Position numbers and translations under genes: made by a program. Shown here piece after piece: positions 46,065 to 55,076 of a DNA stretch of 64,000 bases; position 1 is the stretch's first letter; each line of letters starts with the position of its first letter. The notes below the pieces were generated by a model. That model was not told the DNA's origin and made no database searches. It was given only the letters and a program-made list of their open reading frames with translations. The DNA comes from JARFQH01 sp963825595 (lineage in GTDB: Bacteria; Desulfobacterota; Desulfobacteria; Desulfobacterales; SG8-13): contig CAWGUE010000023.1 in assembly GCA_963825595.1 (NCBI GenBank), positions 1-64,000 on the forward strand. The letters run 5' to 3'.

Positions 46065-47420
46065 TTAGAGCTTGAGCAAGGACGTGGAAATATAGAAGTA
46101 GAACAATACGCTGATGATGTCCATCGAAGTGGTCACAAAGGGTCCGGTGGCAACGGCCGGGTCGATGTTAACCCTGGCAAAGGCCATCGGCACGAAGGAT
46201 CCCACCAGAGCAGCGATGGCCATCGATGTGGTCACCGCTATGCCAACCGAAAAAGCCAGCATGTCGACCCGATAACTGAAATGGGCCACAAATCCGATGA
46301 TGGTACCGTATATCACGCCGAGTATGAAGCCGACAGCCAATTCCTTGAGGACCACCGATCCGATTTCCGTGATCGAAATCCGACCGGTAGCCAGACCGCG
46401 GACAACGATAGTGGAGGATTGGGTGCCGATATTTCCCCCCATACCCATGATGACCGGAATGAAAGCGGCGAGATAGACGAACTTGTTCAGGCTGTCTTCA
46501 AATTGATCGATGATAATAAAGGCGAGAATACCCCCGATACAGCTGGCAAACAACCAGGGCAACCGAATCCTTGTACTCTTCAGGATCGATTTGGTTTCCA
46601 CAAACTCCTCGCCGGCCCCGGCCATCCTCAAGATATCTTCGGTAGCCTCACGCCTAAAAATGTCGATCACGTCGTCTACGGTGACAATTCCTACCAGCCG
46701 GTTGGATTCATCGACGACGGGAACCGCAAGGATGTCATATCGGGCGACAATCTTGGCGACTTCTTCCTGATCCATTTCGGTCCGGACAGAAACGACATCG
46801 GTGGCCATGAATGCTTTCAGCGGCGTATCGGGAGGCGTTACCACAAGTTGTCGCAGAGAGCTGACGCCCACGAGTTTACCATACTCGTCGACCACATAGA
46901 GGTAAAAGGGCATCTCAACATCCACATACTCCTTCTGCAGGGATGAGATGGCTTCCCTTGCGGTGGTCTCCTGGCTCAAGGCAATGAAATCCGGCACCAT
47001 GATGCCACCGGCCGTGTCGTCCTCGTAGCGCAACAGCCCCTCGAGTTGATCGACACCCTCTTTTTTCATAATTTTGAGGATGGCATCGGCCTTCTCTTCC
47101 GGAAGCTTCCCCAGCAAATCGGCCACATCATCCGCGGACATGGATTCGAAGATTACCGCAATGTCTTCGGTTTTAATATTTTCGATGAGTTCGAGAAAGA
47201 TATCCTCATCCAGCTCGGAGAAAAGGTCTCCTTTCCGTTCAGCATCCTTTATCATACCAAAAAGACGGTACCTCTCCGGCGGTGACAGCTTGCGCAAGGC
47301 CACGGAAAGATCTGCAGCATGGGATCGGTTGACAATGTTTTTAAGGTGGGTAACGGCACCGCGACGAAGTAACCGTTTGACACTGTCAACCAAGATTTTG
47401 TTGTTGAGTTCGACCCGCAT
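46065..47420 (-). CDS. mgtE: Magnesium transporter MgtE
   Basis: A 451-residue Mg2+ channel. The N domain (superhelical repeats with DVADLLGKLPEEKADAILKI) spans about 30-125, two CBS domains follow (MVPDFIALSQETTAREAISS and DILAVPVVDESNRLVGIVTV), then a plug helix and five membrane segments with MGGNIGTQSSTIVVRGLATG, the pore-lining consensus, and ATSMAIAALVGSFVPM-like residues. Mg2+ binding to the soluble part closes the pore. It is 80 nt downstream of the RodZ-like gene. Confidence 0.95.
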   Translation of the reverse strand: MRVELNNKILVDSVKRLLRRGAVTHLKNIVNRSHAADLSVALRKLSPPERYRLFGMIKDAERKGDLFSELDEDIFLELIENIKTEDIAVIFESMSADDVADLLGKLPEEKADAILKIMKKEGVDQLEGLLRYEDDTAGGIMVPDFIALSQETTAREAISSLQKEYVDVEMPFYLYVVDEYGKLVGVSSLRQLVVTPPDTPLKAFMATDVVSVRTEMDQEEVAKIVARYDILAVPVVDESNRLVGIVTVDDVIDIFRREATEDILRMAGAGEEFVETKSILKSTRIRLPWLFASCIGGILAFIIIDQFEDSLNKFVYLAAFIPVIMGMGGNIGTQSSTIVVRGLATGRISITEIGSVVLKELAVGFILGVIYGTIIGFVAHFSYRVDMLAFSVGIAVTTSMAIAALVGSFVPMAFARVNIDPAVATGPFVTTSMDIISVLFYFYISTSLLKL

Positions 47421-47499
47421 GACTACTCGGAAAAGGACAGTTGATATTGGTAGAAAATCGTTGTGTTCTTAACTGGCGAAACGCTGACACGCAGGATGT

Positions 47500-48375
47500 T
47501 TAGGGGAGTTTAATCTTGACAACCTTCCCGCTTTTTCCCGCCAGTTCCACCTGTTTACCGTTAAGGCTAATTTTGATTCCTCCGGCATTGCCGACGAGCA
47601 AGGTATAGCTGTCGGTCGCCTCCAGTTCGATCTGGTCACCGGGATACAGGTTATATTCCTTGGGTTCCTGGTTGTCGATAACAATTTTCATCCAGGTTTC
47701 TTCGATTGTGTCGATATTCAACCGGTATCCGGAATTCGGCACCTGAGCAGCCGAATCGTCTTCCGGAGCTATGGGCGCTTCCGTTTTCGCAGGGTCTTTG
47801 GCGACATCTGCGTCCGATTCGGTCGTTGTCGCCGTACTTGCTTGCGGCGGTGGTTCGGTGGCTGCCGGAGCCGATTTATCCAGACCCGGTTGGCCTGGAT
47901 CCGGCATGGATTTTTCGGCCGAAGATTCCATCGGAACCGCCTCGGAAATCACACCGGACGACACCGAGGTCTGTGCCTGTTTATCACGCCACATCGAAAC
48001 AGCATAAAGCGTAACGGCAATAAGACAGAACAGGGCCCCGATTGACAGCAAAAAGCGCCGCCAAAAAACGCCGCTGGACCGTTCCAGGTCCAAGTCTGTG
48101 GTGGTGATTCTCTGCATGACCTCCAAGCGGGAAATATACCGACGCACCGCTTCGTCACCATCAGCGCCGATGGCCTTGGCATAGGCCCTTAAGAAACCCT
48201 TGACGAATACAATATCCGGCAGTTTTTCATGATCTTCTGCTTCGATGTAGAGCAACGCTTCCCGTCTTATTCGGGTTTCCTTGGATACATCTTCGAGGCT
48301 GATCCCCTTCTCGATTCGAATCGACTGGAGGTAGCGCCCGAAGGAAAGAGATGTTTTTTCCGTTTCTGTGGTCAT
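47500..48375 (-). CDS. RodZ-like helix-turn-helix/DUF4115 membrane protein
   Basis: A 291-residue protein. Residues 10-75 form a RodZ-type cytoplasmic helix-turn-helix (YLQSIRIEKGISLEDVSKET), a single membrane segment lies near 105-125 (FLLSIGALFCLIAVTLYAV), a long Ser/Ala/Pro/Glu-rich linker follows and the C-terminus is a DUF4115 beta domain (WMKIVIDNQEPKEYNLYPGD). RodZ links MreB to the cell wall machinery; no mreB is nearby, so the role in shape is inferred. ATG 48375 has GGAGAGGG 3-9 nt upstream; the frame's earlier Met does not. Confidence 0.88.
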   Translation of the reverse strand: MTTETEKTSLSFGRYLQSIRIEKGISLEDVSKETRIRREALLYIEAEDHEKLPDIVFVKGFLRAYAKAIGADGDEAVRRYISRLEVMQRITTTDLDLERSSGVFWRRFLLSIGALFCLIAVTLYAVSMWRDKQAQTSVSSGVISEAVPMESSAEKSMPDPGQPGLDKSAPAATEPPPQASTATTTESDADVAKDPAKTEAPIAPEDDSAAQVPNSGYRLNIDTIEETWMKIVIDNQEPKEYNLYPGDQIELEATDSYTLLVGNAGGIKISLNGKQVELAGKSGKVVKIKLP

Positions 48376-48438
48376 TTTCCCTCTCCTGTTCGCCGCTGGG
48401 ATCAATTTCCCGCCGAAGCGACGCAGTATGGAGATGCT

Positions 48439-49071
48439 TCAATTGATGATCTTGATATGAGACCGGTCTTTTAGGGTCTGAAGCCAGGTTTGGTATTTCT
48501 GGTCGATGATTTCATTGAAAAGTTTGTCTTCAATTTCAGATGAGGCTTCCGCCAGAGATTTGCCTGCAGACTCAGTCACATTTTCCACATAAACGATCTG
48601 GTATCCGAAGGGCTCTTCGATCACGGGCGTAAATTCCCCGGTGGTCATTGTTTCGACAGCTTCCCGCAAGTGAGGTGAAAGATCCTCCAGTTTGAATTCT
48701 CCCAAATCGCCGCCTTCTAAACGTTGACCCGATGCGGTTTCAGTATCCCTCAAGGTGCTAAAAGGCTTGCCCGCTTTCAACTCCGCCAGAATAGCTTCCA
48801 TCGCATTCCTGGCATTGTGCCTTTCGGCATCGGTAGCCATGGTAGAAACGCGGCTGTATAAATTTCGCAGGTGATACCTCTTCTTACCAGCATACTCTAC
48901 GATGTGCTGGTCGTAGTAATCTTTGATATCCTGTTCAGTTATAACGATCTTCGACCGAACCTCCCGATTGACCAACCTGGCGCGCGAAAGTTGTTGTTTC
49001 GTTTGTTTTCGGTACTCTTCATAGGAAATGCCTTCATCGGCTAATGCCTTGCGCAACTCTTCATCGGTCAA
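48439..49071 (-). CDS. SurA-like peptidyl-prolyl isomerase, C-terminal part (frameshifted)
   Basis: This 210-residue frame is the second part of a SurA-like periplasmic chaperone. It begins with LTDEELRKALADEGISYEEY, a normal SurA mid-sequence, and includes the parvulin PPIase domain (KKRYHLRNLYSRV ... GQRLEGGDLGEFKLEDLSPH ... EEPFGYQIVYVENV). Its only start is a TTG overlapping the preceding frame by 11 nt. Read together with 49061-49483 it makes one protein of about 345 residues, so the pair is probably one gene broken by a 1-nt insertion or 2-nt deletion at about 49070. Confidence 0.85.
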   Translation of the reverse strand: MTDEELRKALADEGISYEEYRKQTKQQLSRARLVNREVRSKIVITEQDIKDYYDQHIVEYAGKKRYHLRNLYSRVSTMATDAERHNARNAMEAILAELKAGKPFSTLRDTETASGQRLEGGDLGEFKLEDLSPHLREAVETMTTGEFTPVIEEPFGYQIVYVENVTESAGKSLAEASSEIEDKLFNEIIDQKYQTWLQTLKDRSHIKIIN

Positions 49072-49483
49072 TTCGGCGCGATTCTTTCAGCCGCTCGATT
49101 GTACTGTCGACTTCCTTTTCGCTGACCGCTATGTTCTGCTGCTTCAGTTCCTGATCCGTCAGCTTCTGGTTGATCAATTCGTTTAACACCTGATTTCGGA
49201 CTTCGAACAGAACCTGCCGTTCGACATCCGGGGGGTATTGAGAAGCTTTTACTTTTTGGATATAGGGTACCACTGTCTGGTTCAGTTCATACAACGATAT
49301 AACCTCATCGTTCACAATCGCAACGATTCGGTCGACAATCTCTGCCGCGAGGGCAACTGTCGGGATGACCGGGATGGAAGCGTAAAAAAGTCCGGGCATC
49401 AAGATCAATAGGCCGAGAAGTCTGGAAAGATATTTATGCAGGTTCACTGGATGTAAGTACATTTTGACTTTGCGTTTAAACAA
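49061..49483 (-). CDS. SurA-like chaperone, N-terminal part (frameshifted)
   Basis: This 140-residue frame holds a signal peptide (LLGLLILMPGLFYASIPVIP ... ALAAEIVD) and the SurA N-terminal chaperone domain (DRIVAIVNDEVISLYELNQT, LNELINQKLTDQELKQ, DSTIERLKESRR). After TIERLKESRR it ends five codons later, whereas SurA proteins continue LTDEEL, which is found in the next frame. It may still make a short periplasmic chaperone fragment. The start is TTG 49483 or ATG 49462; neither has a clear ribosome site. Confidence 0.85.
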   Translation of the reverse strand: MFKRKVKMYLHPVNLHKYLSRLLGLLILMPGLFYASIPVIPTVALAAEIVDRIVAIVNDEVISLYELNQTVVPYIQKVKASQYPPDVERQVLFEVRNQVLNELINQKLTDQELKQQNIAVSEKEVDSTIERLKESRRIDR

Positions 49484-49582
49484 TCTCAGGCGGTCTGAAG
49501 TACCGCCGGTCGTTCATTTCGAGCTATGTATGACATGGTGGTAAGAGGATCGGCGATCGACACCCGTTCGGGTGATTGGCCA

Positions 49583-50284
49583 TCATCCCGGTGACTTCAG
49601 AAGTTTGTCCCACTGTTCTTTGTTTATATCGACAGGGTACTGTTTGCGAAGTTTCTCAATCCACGTCTTGTAGGCGAGTTCAATTTTTTTTCTGCGCAGT
49701 TGGTTGACAATGATCTCCTCAATATCTCCCGAGTTCTGCATCTCACCAAGCTGAGAGGGATCAGCGTCATATATTTCCTTGTAAAATGCGGCAATCTCAT
49801 CGGCGGTAATGACGATTTCGTCCTTTAATTCCTGTTCGACCAGTTTTTCCATGAGCAGCCTGGTTTTCAAGCCACTTTCCCATGATTTGTAGGAAACCGC
49901 ATATTCTAAAAGCGTTTCTTCGAAAACATCGTCCGGATAATCTGACTTGATCTTATCGACGGCCTGTTCCACTTCCGCATCCGAAACACTGATGCCCAAT
50001 TCACTGGCTCGTTGAAGCAGGACCATTTCTTCCGTCATCTGATTCAGCAATCGTAGTTGGGTGTCCTTGACATCCTCCGGATTCTGCATGCTGCTGTAAG
50101 GATAGGCTGTCTTGGCTATTTCGAACGCCCTGCTGAAATCTGCAACGGTGACCACCCGGTCCCCGATTCGAATCAAGTACTCGTCACCAGTGCCGTTATC
50201 GTGCCCTGAACAAGCGCCGAGAAAGAGAAAGGTAATGACGGCAACCCGCTTGAAAAAGTGTCTCATATAATCATTCATGCCCAT
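49583..50284 (-). CDS. SurA_N-type periplasmic chaperone lipoprotein
   Basis: A 233-residue protein with a lipobox (FLFLGAC, Cys near 25), so an outer- or inner-membrane lipoprotein. The body matches the SurA N-terminal chaperone domain (YLIRIGDRVVTVADFSRAFE, QLRLLNQMTEEMVLLQRASE, SVSDAEVEQAVDKI) but no parvulin domain follows. It lies 100 nt upstream of the frameshifted SurA gene and 127 nt downstream of mfd, all on the minus strand, and probably helps outer-membrane protein folding. Confidence 0.84.
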   Translation of the reverse strand: MGMNDYMRHFFKRVAVITFLFLGACSGHDNGTGDEYLIRIGDRVVTVADFSRAFEIAKTAYPYSSMQNPEDVKDTQLRLLNQMTEEMVLLQRASELGISVSDAEVEQAVDKIKSDYPDDVFEETLLEYAVSYKSWESGLKTRLLMEKLVEQELKDEIVITADEIAAFYKEIYDADPSQLGEMQNSGDIEEIIVNQLRRKKIELAYKTWIEKLRKQYPVDINKEQWDKLLKSPG

Positions 50285-50410
50285 TGACGTTCAATCGCCT
50301 GTTACTCGACCAGGCAGTGAAAAAAAATTGGCCGATGAACGATATCACCGCCAGCCGAGGTTGAATTATCATTCTGAAAACGTATTGATATTATTCGTAT
50401 ATATAAATTG

Positions 50411-53400
50411 TTAATTGTTAACATGACGCGCAATTTCTTTCAAGATGTTTTTAGTCTGGCTCAGTAGACCCGGAGTCTCCCCGACATTCAAACGGGTTTT
50501 CAGGGCATGATCAACGGTCAGGTTGTATTTGTCCGGATTTGCAAGAACGAGATCGGCCACACCATGGGGGTTTTTCAAGTGGTCTTCTGAAAACAACATC
50601 GTTAGGTTGGCGCCGATTATATCCAACCGTTTCACACCGGCTTTGATAGCGAATACCCGCAGCATGATTTTCAGCAACAAATTCAGCGCCTCATCAGGTA
50701 CCTTGCCGTATCTGTCAGCCAATTCCGCTTTGAAATCGATTATTTCCCCGACTTCCGTCAGGCGCGAAAGACGCCTATAGGCTGACAACCTTTGGTCGAT
50801 GTCGGGAATAAAAGACTCCGGAATGAATGCCGATAATTGGATGTTGATCTCGGGCTCCAACGCCTCTTTCACCGGCTCGCCCTTGAGCTCGGCAATTGTG
50901 TTCTCCATGAGTTCCAAAAACATTTCATAACCGACCGCTGCAATGTGGCCGGATTGTGAGGCACCGAGTATCGTTCCACCGCCGCGGATCTGCAAATCAC
51001 TCATGGCAATCTGGAAACCTGAGCCCAAATCACTGTGCTCCATTAATACCTTCAAGCGTTTCTGAGCATCTTTACCGAGCAACGACTCGTTGGGGATAAA
51101 AAGGTATGCGTAGGCCTGCTCATTGGATCGGCCGACTCTCCCCCTCAACTGGTACATCTGAGCCAGGCCGAATTTATCGGCCCGGTTGACAAGAATGGTG
51201 TTCGCAGACGGGATATCGAGGCCGGATTCCACAATTGTTGTGCATACCAGCATATCTGTTTCCCGTCTGAAAAAGCGGAGCATCGCTTGTTCCAGATCGT
51301 CTTCACTCATCCGCCCATGGGCAATGTCGAGCCGAACTTCAGGAACCAGGGTTTTTAACTTCTTCGCAATTTTAGCGATACTGGCGATATTGTTATGAAT
51401 AAAGAATATTTGACCATCTCTTTGCAGTTCCTTTCGGATGGCGTCGGCCACCACGCCATCGTCGAACTCCGAGATGTAGGTCATAATCGCCTGACGATAC
51501 TCGGGTGGTGTCGAGATGACGCTTATGTCGCGGGTGCCCATCAACGACATATGCAACGTTCGTGGAATGGGAGTGGCGGTTAGAGTTAATACATCGACGT
51601 TGCGTCTCAATGCCTTAAGCTTCTCTTTGTGTTTGACCCCGAATCGCTGTTCTTCATCCAGTATAAGCAGGCCCAAATCCTTGAAGGCGACATCCTTGCT
51701 GAGCAGTCGATGAGTGCCGATGACAATGTCGATTTTGCCGGATTTTGCATCCCGGACAATCATCCGTTGTTCACGCATGGAACGGAAACGGTTGAGGCAG
51801 GCGATACGTACCGGAAACTGTTCGAACCGCTCCGAAAAAGTCGTGTAGTGCTGCTCTGCCAGGACCGTTGTAGGTACGAGTACGGCGACCTGCTTGCCGT
51901 TGTAAACGGACACATATGAGGCCCTAAGGGCCACTTCTGTTTTACCATAACCCACATCACCGCAAACCAGTCGGTCCATTGGAACCGCTTGGGCCATGTC
52001 GTTGAGCGTATCATCGATTGCCTTCAATTGGTCGGCCGTCTCCTCGTATATGAATCCAGCTTCAAATTCGCGAAGGTCTCCGTCAAGCAGATCAAAAGCC
52101 ACCCCGTTGCTGACTTTGCGTGCCGCATACAATTTCAAAAGTTCACCGGCGATTTTTTCAGCCGATTTTTTTACCCTGGCCTTGACGCGCGCCCATGATT
52201 TCCCGCCCATCTTGTCCAGCACAGGGACAACGCCGTCCACGCCCAGGTACTTTTGCACCATATTCATGCGGTCGACCGGCAAATAAAGTTTGTCTTCATC
52301 CCGGTAAGTGATAAACAAATAGTCGTTGGTGGTGCCGTTCAGTTTCAACTTGGCGAGCCCGCCGTAGCGCCCTATTCCATGCTCGGTGTGGACGATCAAA
52401 TCCCCAGCCTTGAGATCCTCTATGGTTATCAGCTCGGCTGGCTTCGGACGCAGGACACTGGCCCGTCGTCGATGGCGGGAGCCGAAAATCTCCTCTTCGG
52501 TGACGATGGCAAATTTTTCTTCCGGCCATATGAAACCGCCGGAAATATGGCCGAGAACGTTGTATACGGACTCGCTACCGCTAACCGTTTCAGCCAGCGA
52601 CGCTTTGAATTCCAGTTTTACACCGTATGGAATGAGCAATGACCGCAAGCGCTCGAAGCTGGATTTGGAGCGGCAGACGATCACAGTTGTGCAACCGGCC
52701 TGCTTCTGGGCAGTGATCCATTCGACCAGGGGTGTAAAAAGATATTCATTGGATCCCGGATGTTTGAGCGCACTCTGGATCCCAGAGTTTTCCTGGATAT
52801 CGAACCGGTAGGACGTCACGGCCTCATTTGCCAACGAACCGCTCTCCAAAAAGGCAAACATTCTGATTCGCAATGGATTACGCTTCTCCAATAACCCCCG
52901 TGCGCTCTCCCAGGAAAGAAATATCTTTTCCGGATCAACGCATAAGCGCCCATCGTTGCGAGCCTCGATGTAGTTCGTATTTACCTTCTGCAAAGTGTCA
53001 GCGGCCGCCCGTTCTAACTCTCCGGTATTTAACAGTATATAGAGGGCCTGTTCAGGGATGAAGTCGAACAGTGTGCTCAGTTGAGGATAAATCAACGGCA
53101 ACAACCCTTCGGCTCCCGGAAAACGACCTTCATGCTTGACTCGATCGACGATCTTCCGAACCCGTGAAACCGGCATATCTGTTTTGGAAGCCGCCTGTCG
53201 AATACGAGCGATAACCTCGATGCGCTCTTGCCTGAACAAAACAGCTTCCCTGGCCGGCAGAATGATCGCTTCCGGAAGGTCTTCAAAGGTCCGTTGGGTT
53301 GCCGCTGAGAAAAGCCTGATCGTATCCACCGTATCACCGAAAAATTCGATCCGCAGCGGTTCGCTGTACCCGGGGGTAAATACGTCCAGAAGCATGCCCC

Positions 53401-53950
53401 GAGCACAAAAATCACCCGGTTCCTCGACAAGGGCCGTGCGGGTATACCCTCCGGCAATGAGTTTATCGATAAGGTCTTCCCGCGGGCAGGTTTCCCCCGC
53501 CATGATCAATTCAGCGAATTCAATGAGTTTCGTGCGAGGAATAACCTTTTGCAGCAATGCGTCAACAGAGGTGATGACGAGCTGTGGAGCGGCGGCAGAA
53601 ACCAGCTGAAACAGCGTACCAATACGACAGGCGGCTGTCTCGTTGTGGTAGGCCATGAATTTGTATGGCGAAAGGTTATAGGCCGGAAATGTCGATGCCA
53701 GGTTCATCACATCGGGTGAAAAAAAATGCAGGTCTTCTTCGAGAGATGCCAATGCCTTGCGCGAACTTGCAACCAAAATGATGGGTACGTTCAGCTCGCT
53801 GAGCAGTCGCGACACCAGAAATGCGGCACTCGAATCGTTTAAACCGGTACAGTCGATCCCGGCATCCCGTTTGGCAATCCGGTCGATCAACCGCTGTATC
53901 GTCATTTTTTCTTGATTTTGTTTCATAAAAAACGTATCTAAATTTTTCAC
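50411..53950 (-). CDS. mfd: Transcription-repair coupling factor Mfd
   Basis: A 1179-residue translocase that removes stalled RNA polymerase and recruits UvrA. The N-terminal UvrB-like part spans about 1-330, then the RNA polymerase-interacting domain (DLIVHTEHGIGRYGGLAKLK), helicase Walker A GDVGYGKTEVAL near 640, DEEQRFGVKHKEKLK, TATPIPRTLHMSLMGTRDIS and the C-terminal TRCF domain. GTG 53950 is chosen because AGAGG lies 9-13 nt upstream; ATG 53926 is an alternative. It starts 200 nt from the divergent tRNA-Thr gene. Confidence 0.96.
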   Translation of the reverse strand: MKNLDTFFMKQNQEKMTIQRLIDRIAKRDAGIDCTGLNDSSAAFLVSRLLSELNVPIILVASSRKALASLEEDLHFFSPDVMNLASTFPAYNLSPYKFMAYHNETAACRIGTLFQLVSAAAPQLVITSVDALLQKVIPRTKLIEFAELIMAGETCPREDLIDKLIAGGYTRTALVEEPGDFCARGMLLDVFTPGYSEPLRIEFFGDTVDTIRLFSAATQRTFEDLPEAIILPAREAVLFRQERIEVIARIRQAASKTDMPVSRVRKIVDRVKHEGRFPGAEGLLPLIYPQLSTLFDFIPEQALYILLNTGELERAAADTLQKVNTNYIEARNDGRLCVDPEKIFLSWESARGLLEKRNPLRIRMFAFLESGSLANEAVTSYRFDIQENSGIQSALKHPGSNEYLFTPLVEWITAQKQAGCTTVIVCRSKSSFERLRSLLIPYGVKLEFKASLAETVSGSESVYNVLGHISGGFIWPEEKFAIVTEEEIFGSRHRRRASVLRPKPAELITIEDLKAGDLIVHTEHGIGRYGGLAKLKLNGTTNDYLFITYRDEDKLYLPVDRMNMVQKYLGVDGVVPVLDKMGGKSWARVKARVKKSAEKIAGELLKLYAARKVSNGVAFDLLDGDLREFEAGFIYEETADQLKAIDDTLNDMAQAVPMDRLVCGDVGYGKTEVALRASYVSVYNGKQVAVLVPTTVLAEQHYTTFSERFEQFPVRIACLNRFRSMREQRMIVRDAKSGKIDIVIGTHRLLSKDVAFKDLGLLILDEEQRFGVKHKEKLKALRRNVDVLTLTATPIPRTLHMSLMGTRDISVISTPPEYRQAIMTYISEFDDGVVADAIRKELQRDGQIFFIHNNIASIAKIAKKLKTLVPEVRLDIAHGRMSEDDLEQAMLRFFRRETDMLVCTTIVESGLDIPSANTILVNRADKFGLAQMYQLRGRVGRSNEQAYAYLFIPNESLLGKDAQKRLKVLMEHSDLGSGFQIAMSDLQIRGGGTILGASQSGHIAAVGYEMFLELMENTIAELKGEPVKEALEPEINIQLSAFIPESFIPDIDQRLSAYRRLSRLTEVGEIIDFKAELADRYGKVPDEALNLLLKIMLRVFAIKAGVKRLDIIGANLTMLFSEDHLKNPHGVADLVLANPDKYNLTVDHALKTRLNVGETPGLLSQTKNILKEIARHVNN

Positions 53951-54011
53951 TTCCGGACCTCTAGAACTTGCCGCTGCACCTGCATGACCAGATCGGAAGT
54001 TCAGTTTTTAG

Positions 54012-54149
54012 ATAGTGTCCATCCACGATCAGTGGATGGCATTGTAGAGTGTCCAATTCATAAATGAGAATTTTTTTCGCTGGGCAAGGCCGCAAATCCC
54101 GCCATGGCGGGACCCAGCGGAAAAAAGGCCATTTATGGGTGGACAATAG
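54012..54149. repeat. Long palindromic repeat, copy 4
   Basis: Inverted relative to copy 2: ends tagtgtccatcc and gggtggacaatag, arms caattcataaatgagaattt and aaaaggccatttatgggtgg, centre tcccgccatggcggga as in copy 1. It ends 6 bp before the tRNA-Thr gene and fills most of the space between mfd and that tRNA. Confidence 0.8.
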
Positions 54150-54155
54150 ATAGGT

Positions 54156-54231
54156 GCCACCTTAGCTCAGTTGGTAGAGCAACGCACTCGTAATGCGTAG
54201 GTCTGCGGTTCGAATCCGCAAGGTGGCTCCA
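54156..54231 (+). tRNA. tRNA-Thr (anticodon CGT)
   Basis: A 76-nt cloverleaf: acceptor stem GCCACCT/AGGTGGC, D arm GCTCAGTTGGTAGAGC, anticodon stem ACGCA/TGCGT with loop CTCGTAA (anticodon CGT, reads ACG), T arm TGCGGTTCGAATCCGCA and encoded CCA end. The sequence resembles enterobacterial tRNA-Thr. Any promoter must lie within the palindromic repeat just upstream, since mfd runs the other way. Confidence 0.96.
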
Positions 54232-54445
54232 TCTTTATCAGGCCTTTTACTAATAATTAACAGGCACCTACCCACCAATACGCAACCATCAGATCGACCG
54301 GCACGAGATACCTTCAGGGGCTTTGGGGTCCAAGATGTTGACCCTGTTCACTCCCAGTTGACACTAATGGGTATTCCACCGCGATGCGTTGGCATACCGC
54401 TGGAGTCAACGAGTGTCACCGAGCTCATCCAAGGAGGTGTCTCTC

Positions 54446-54553
54446 ATGACGATCAATCCGCATTGTCTCCAATATAGATCATCGTTCGAAACTGGCCCAC
54501 AAAAGTATGAAAATTGCGGCGCTTTCCTATGGAATGCCACATGGTACGGGTAA
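54446..54553 (+). CDS. Possible 35-aa protein with strong ribosome site
   Basis: AAGGAGG stands 8 nt before an ATG that opens 35 codons, starting MTINPHCLQYRSSFETGPQK and ending WNATWYG. A second frame (54541-54735, 64 codons, starting MVRVKSLSG) overlaps its end by 13 nt. No homologue is recognised. The region 54232-54929 has no larger gene. Confidence 0.4.
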   Translation: MTINPHCLQYRSSFETGPQKYENCGAFLWNATWYG

Positions 54554-54929
54554 AAAGCTTATCGGGCATATTCCGAACCAAAATGGCCTCTGCCCTCAAA
54601 GATGTCCGGAAGTCCGAGCTACAATTCAAATCCGGAATAATAAACGACAATGGAACGGAAAGCAATGAGGCTCCCGAGGTTCCAATGCAGACCGTGGCTC
54701 AGGCCATCATTATGAGCCTGTCCAAGAGGTCGTGATTATGCCCCCCGACTTTCGAATTTTGCGTTTAATAATGAGACCTTGTCTTGGAATTTTAGGACAA
54801 ATTTTTTCCCTCCACCGGTTTTCCTTGACTATCCCGAAAGGCAGGAGTAGGTTCCCCGGCTTAACTTTGGCTACCAAAACGGACACTGATCTCCGGGTAG
54901 CGGACAAACAAACAAGGGGGACGACAAGA

Positions 54930-55040
54930 ATGGGTATGAAAGCTACGATAAAGCTATTGGCTTTTCAGGTATTTTTGATTTTGGTCACGGTGAAAGGGAT
55001 ATCCGTCATTGCTGCTATAGCTGAGAGACTATCGCATTAG
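54930..55040 (+). CDS. Possible 36-aa hydrophobic peptide
   Basis: AAGGGGGA lies 8 nt before the ATG. The 36-residue product has a charged head (MGMKATIK) and a membrane-length hydrophobic run (LLAFQVFLILVTVKGISVIA) ending ERLSH. A TTGACT/TAGGTT promoter-like pair (17-base spacing, 54825-54853) lies 77 nt upstream and a terminator follows 37 nt after the stop, so the unit looks like a complete small transcript. Function unknown. Confidence 0.5.
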   Translation: MGMKATIKLLAFQVFLILVTVKGISVIAAIAERLSH

Positions 55041-55076
55041 TAAGGCAGTGGGTAGATTAGGAAACATGCAAAGATA

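Noticed and set aside
46041..46946. 301-codon plus frame over mgtE
   Set aside because: Exact shadow of the mgtE coding strand; MgtE is certain.
15652..54149. Palindromic repeats considered as CRISPR or IS
   Set aside because: No spacer periodicity and no transposase reading frame in or near any copy.
54193..54477. 94-codon plus frame overlapping tRNA-Thr
   Set aside because: Starts inside the tRNA gene and has no ribosome site.
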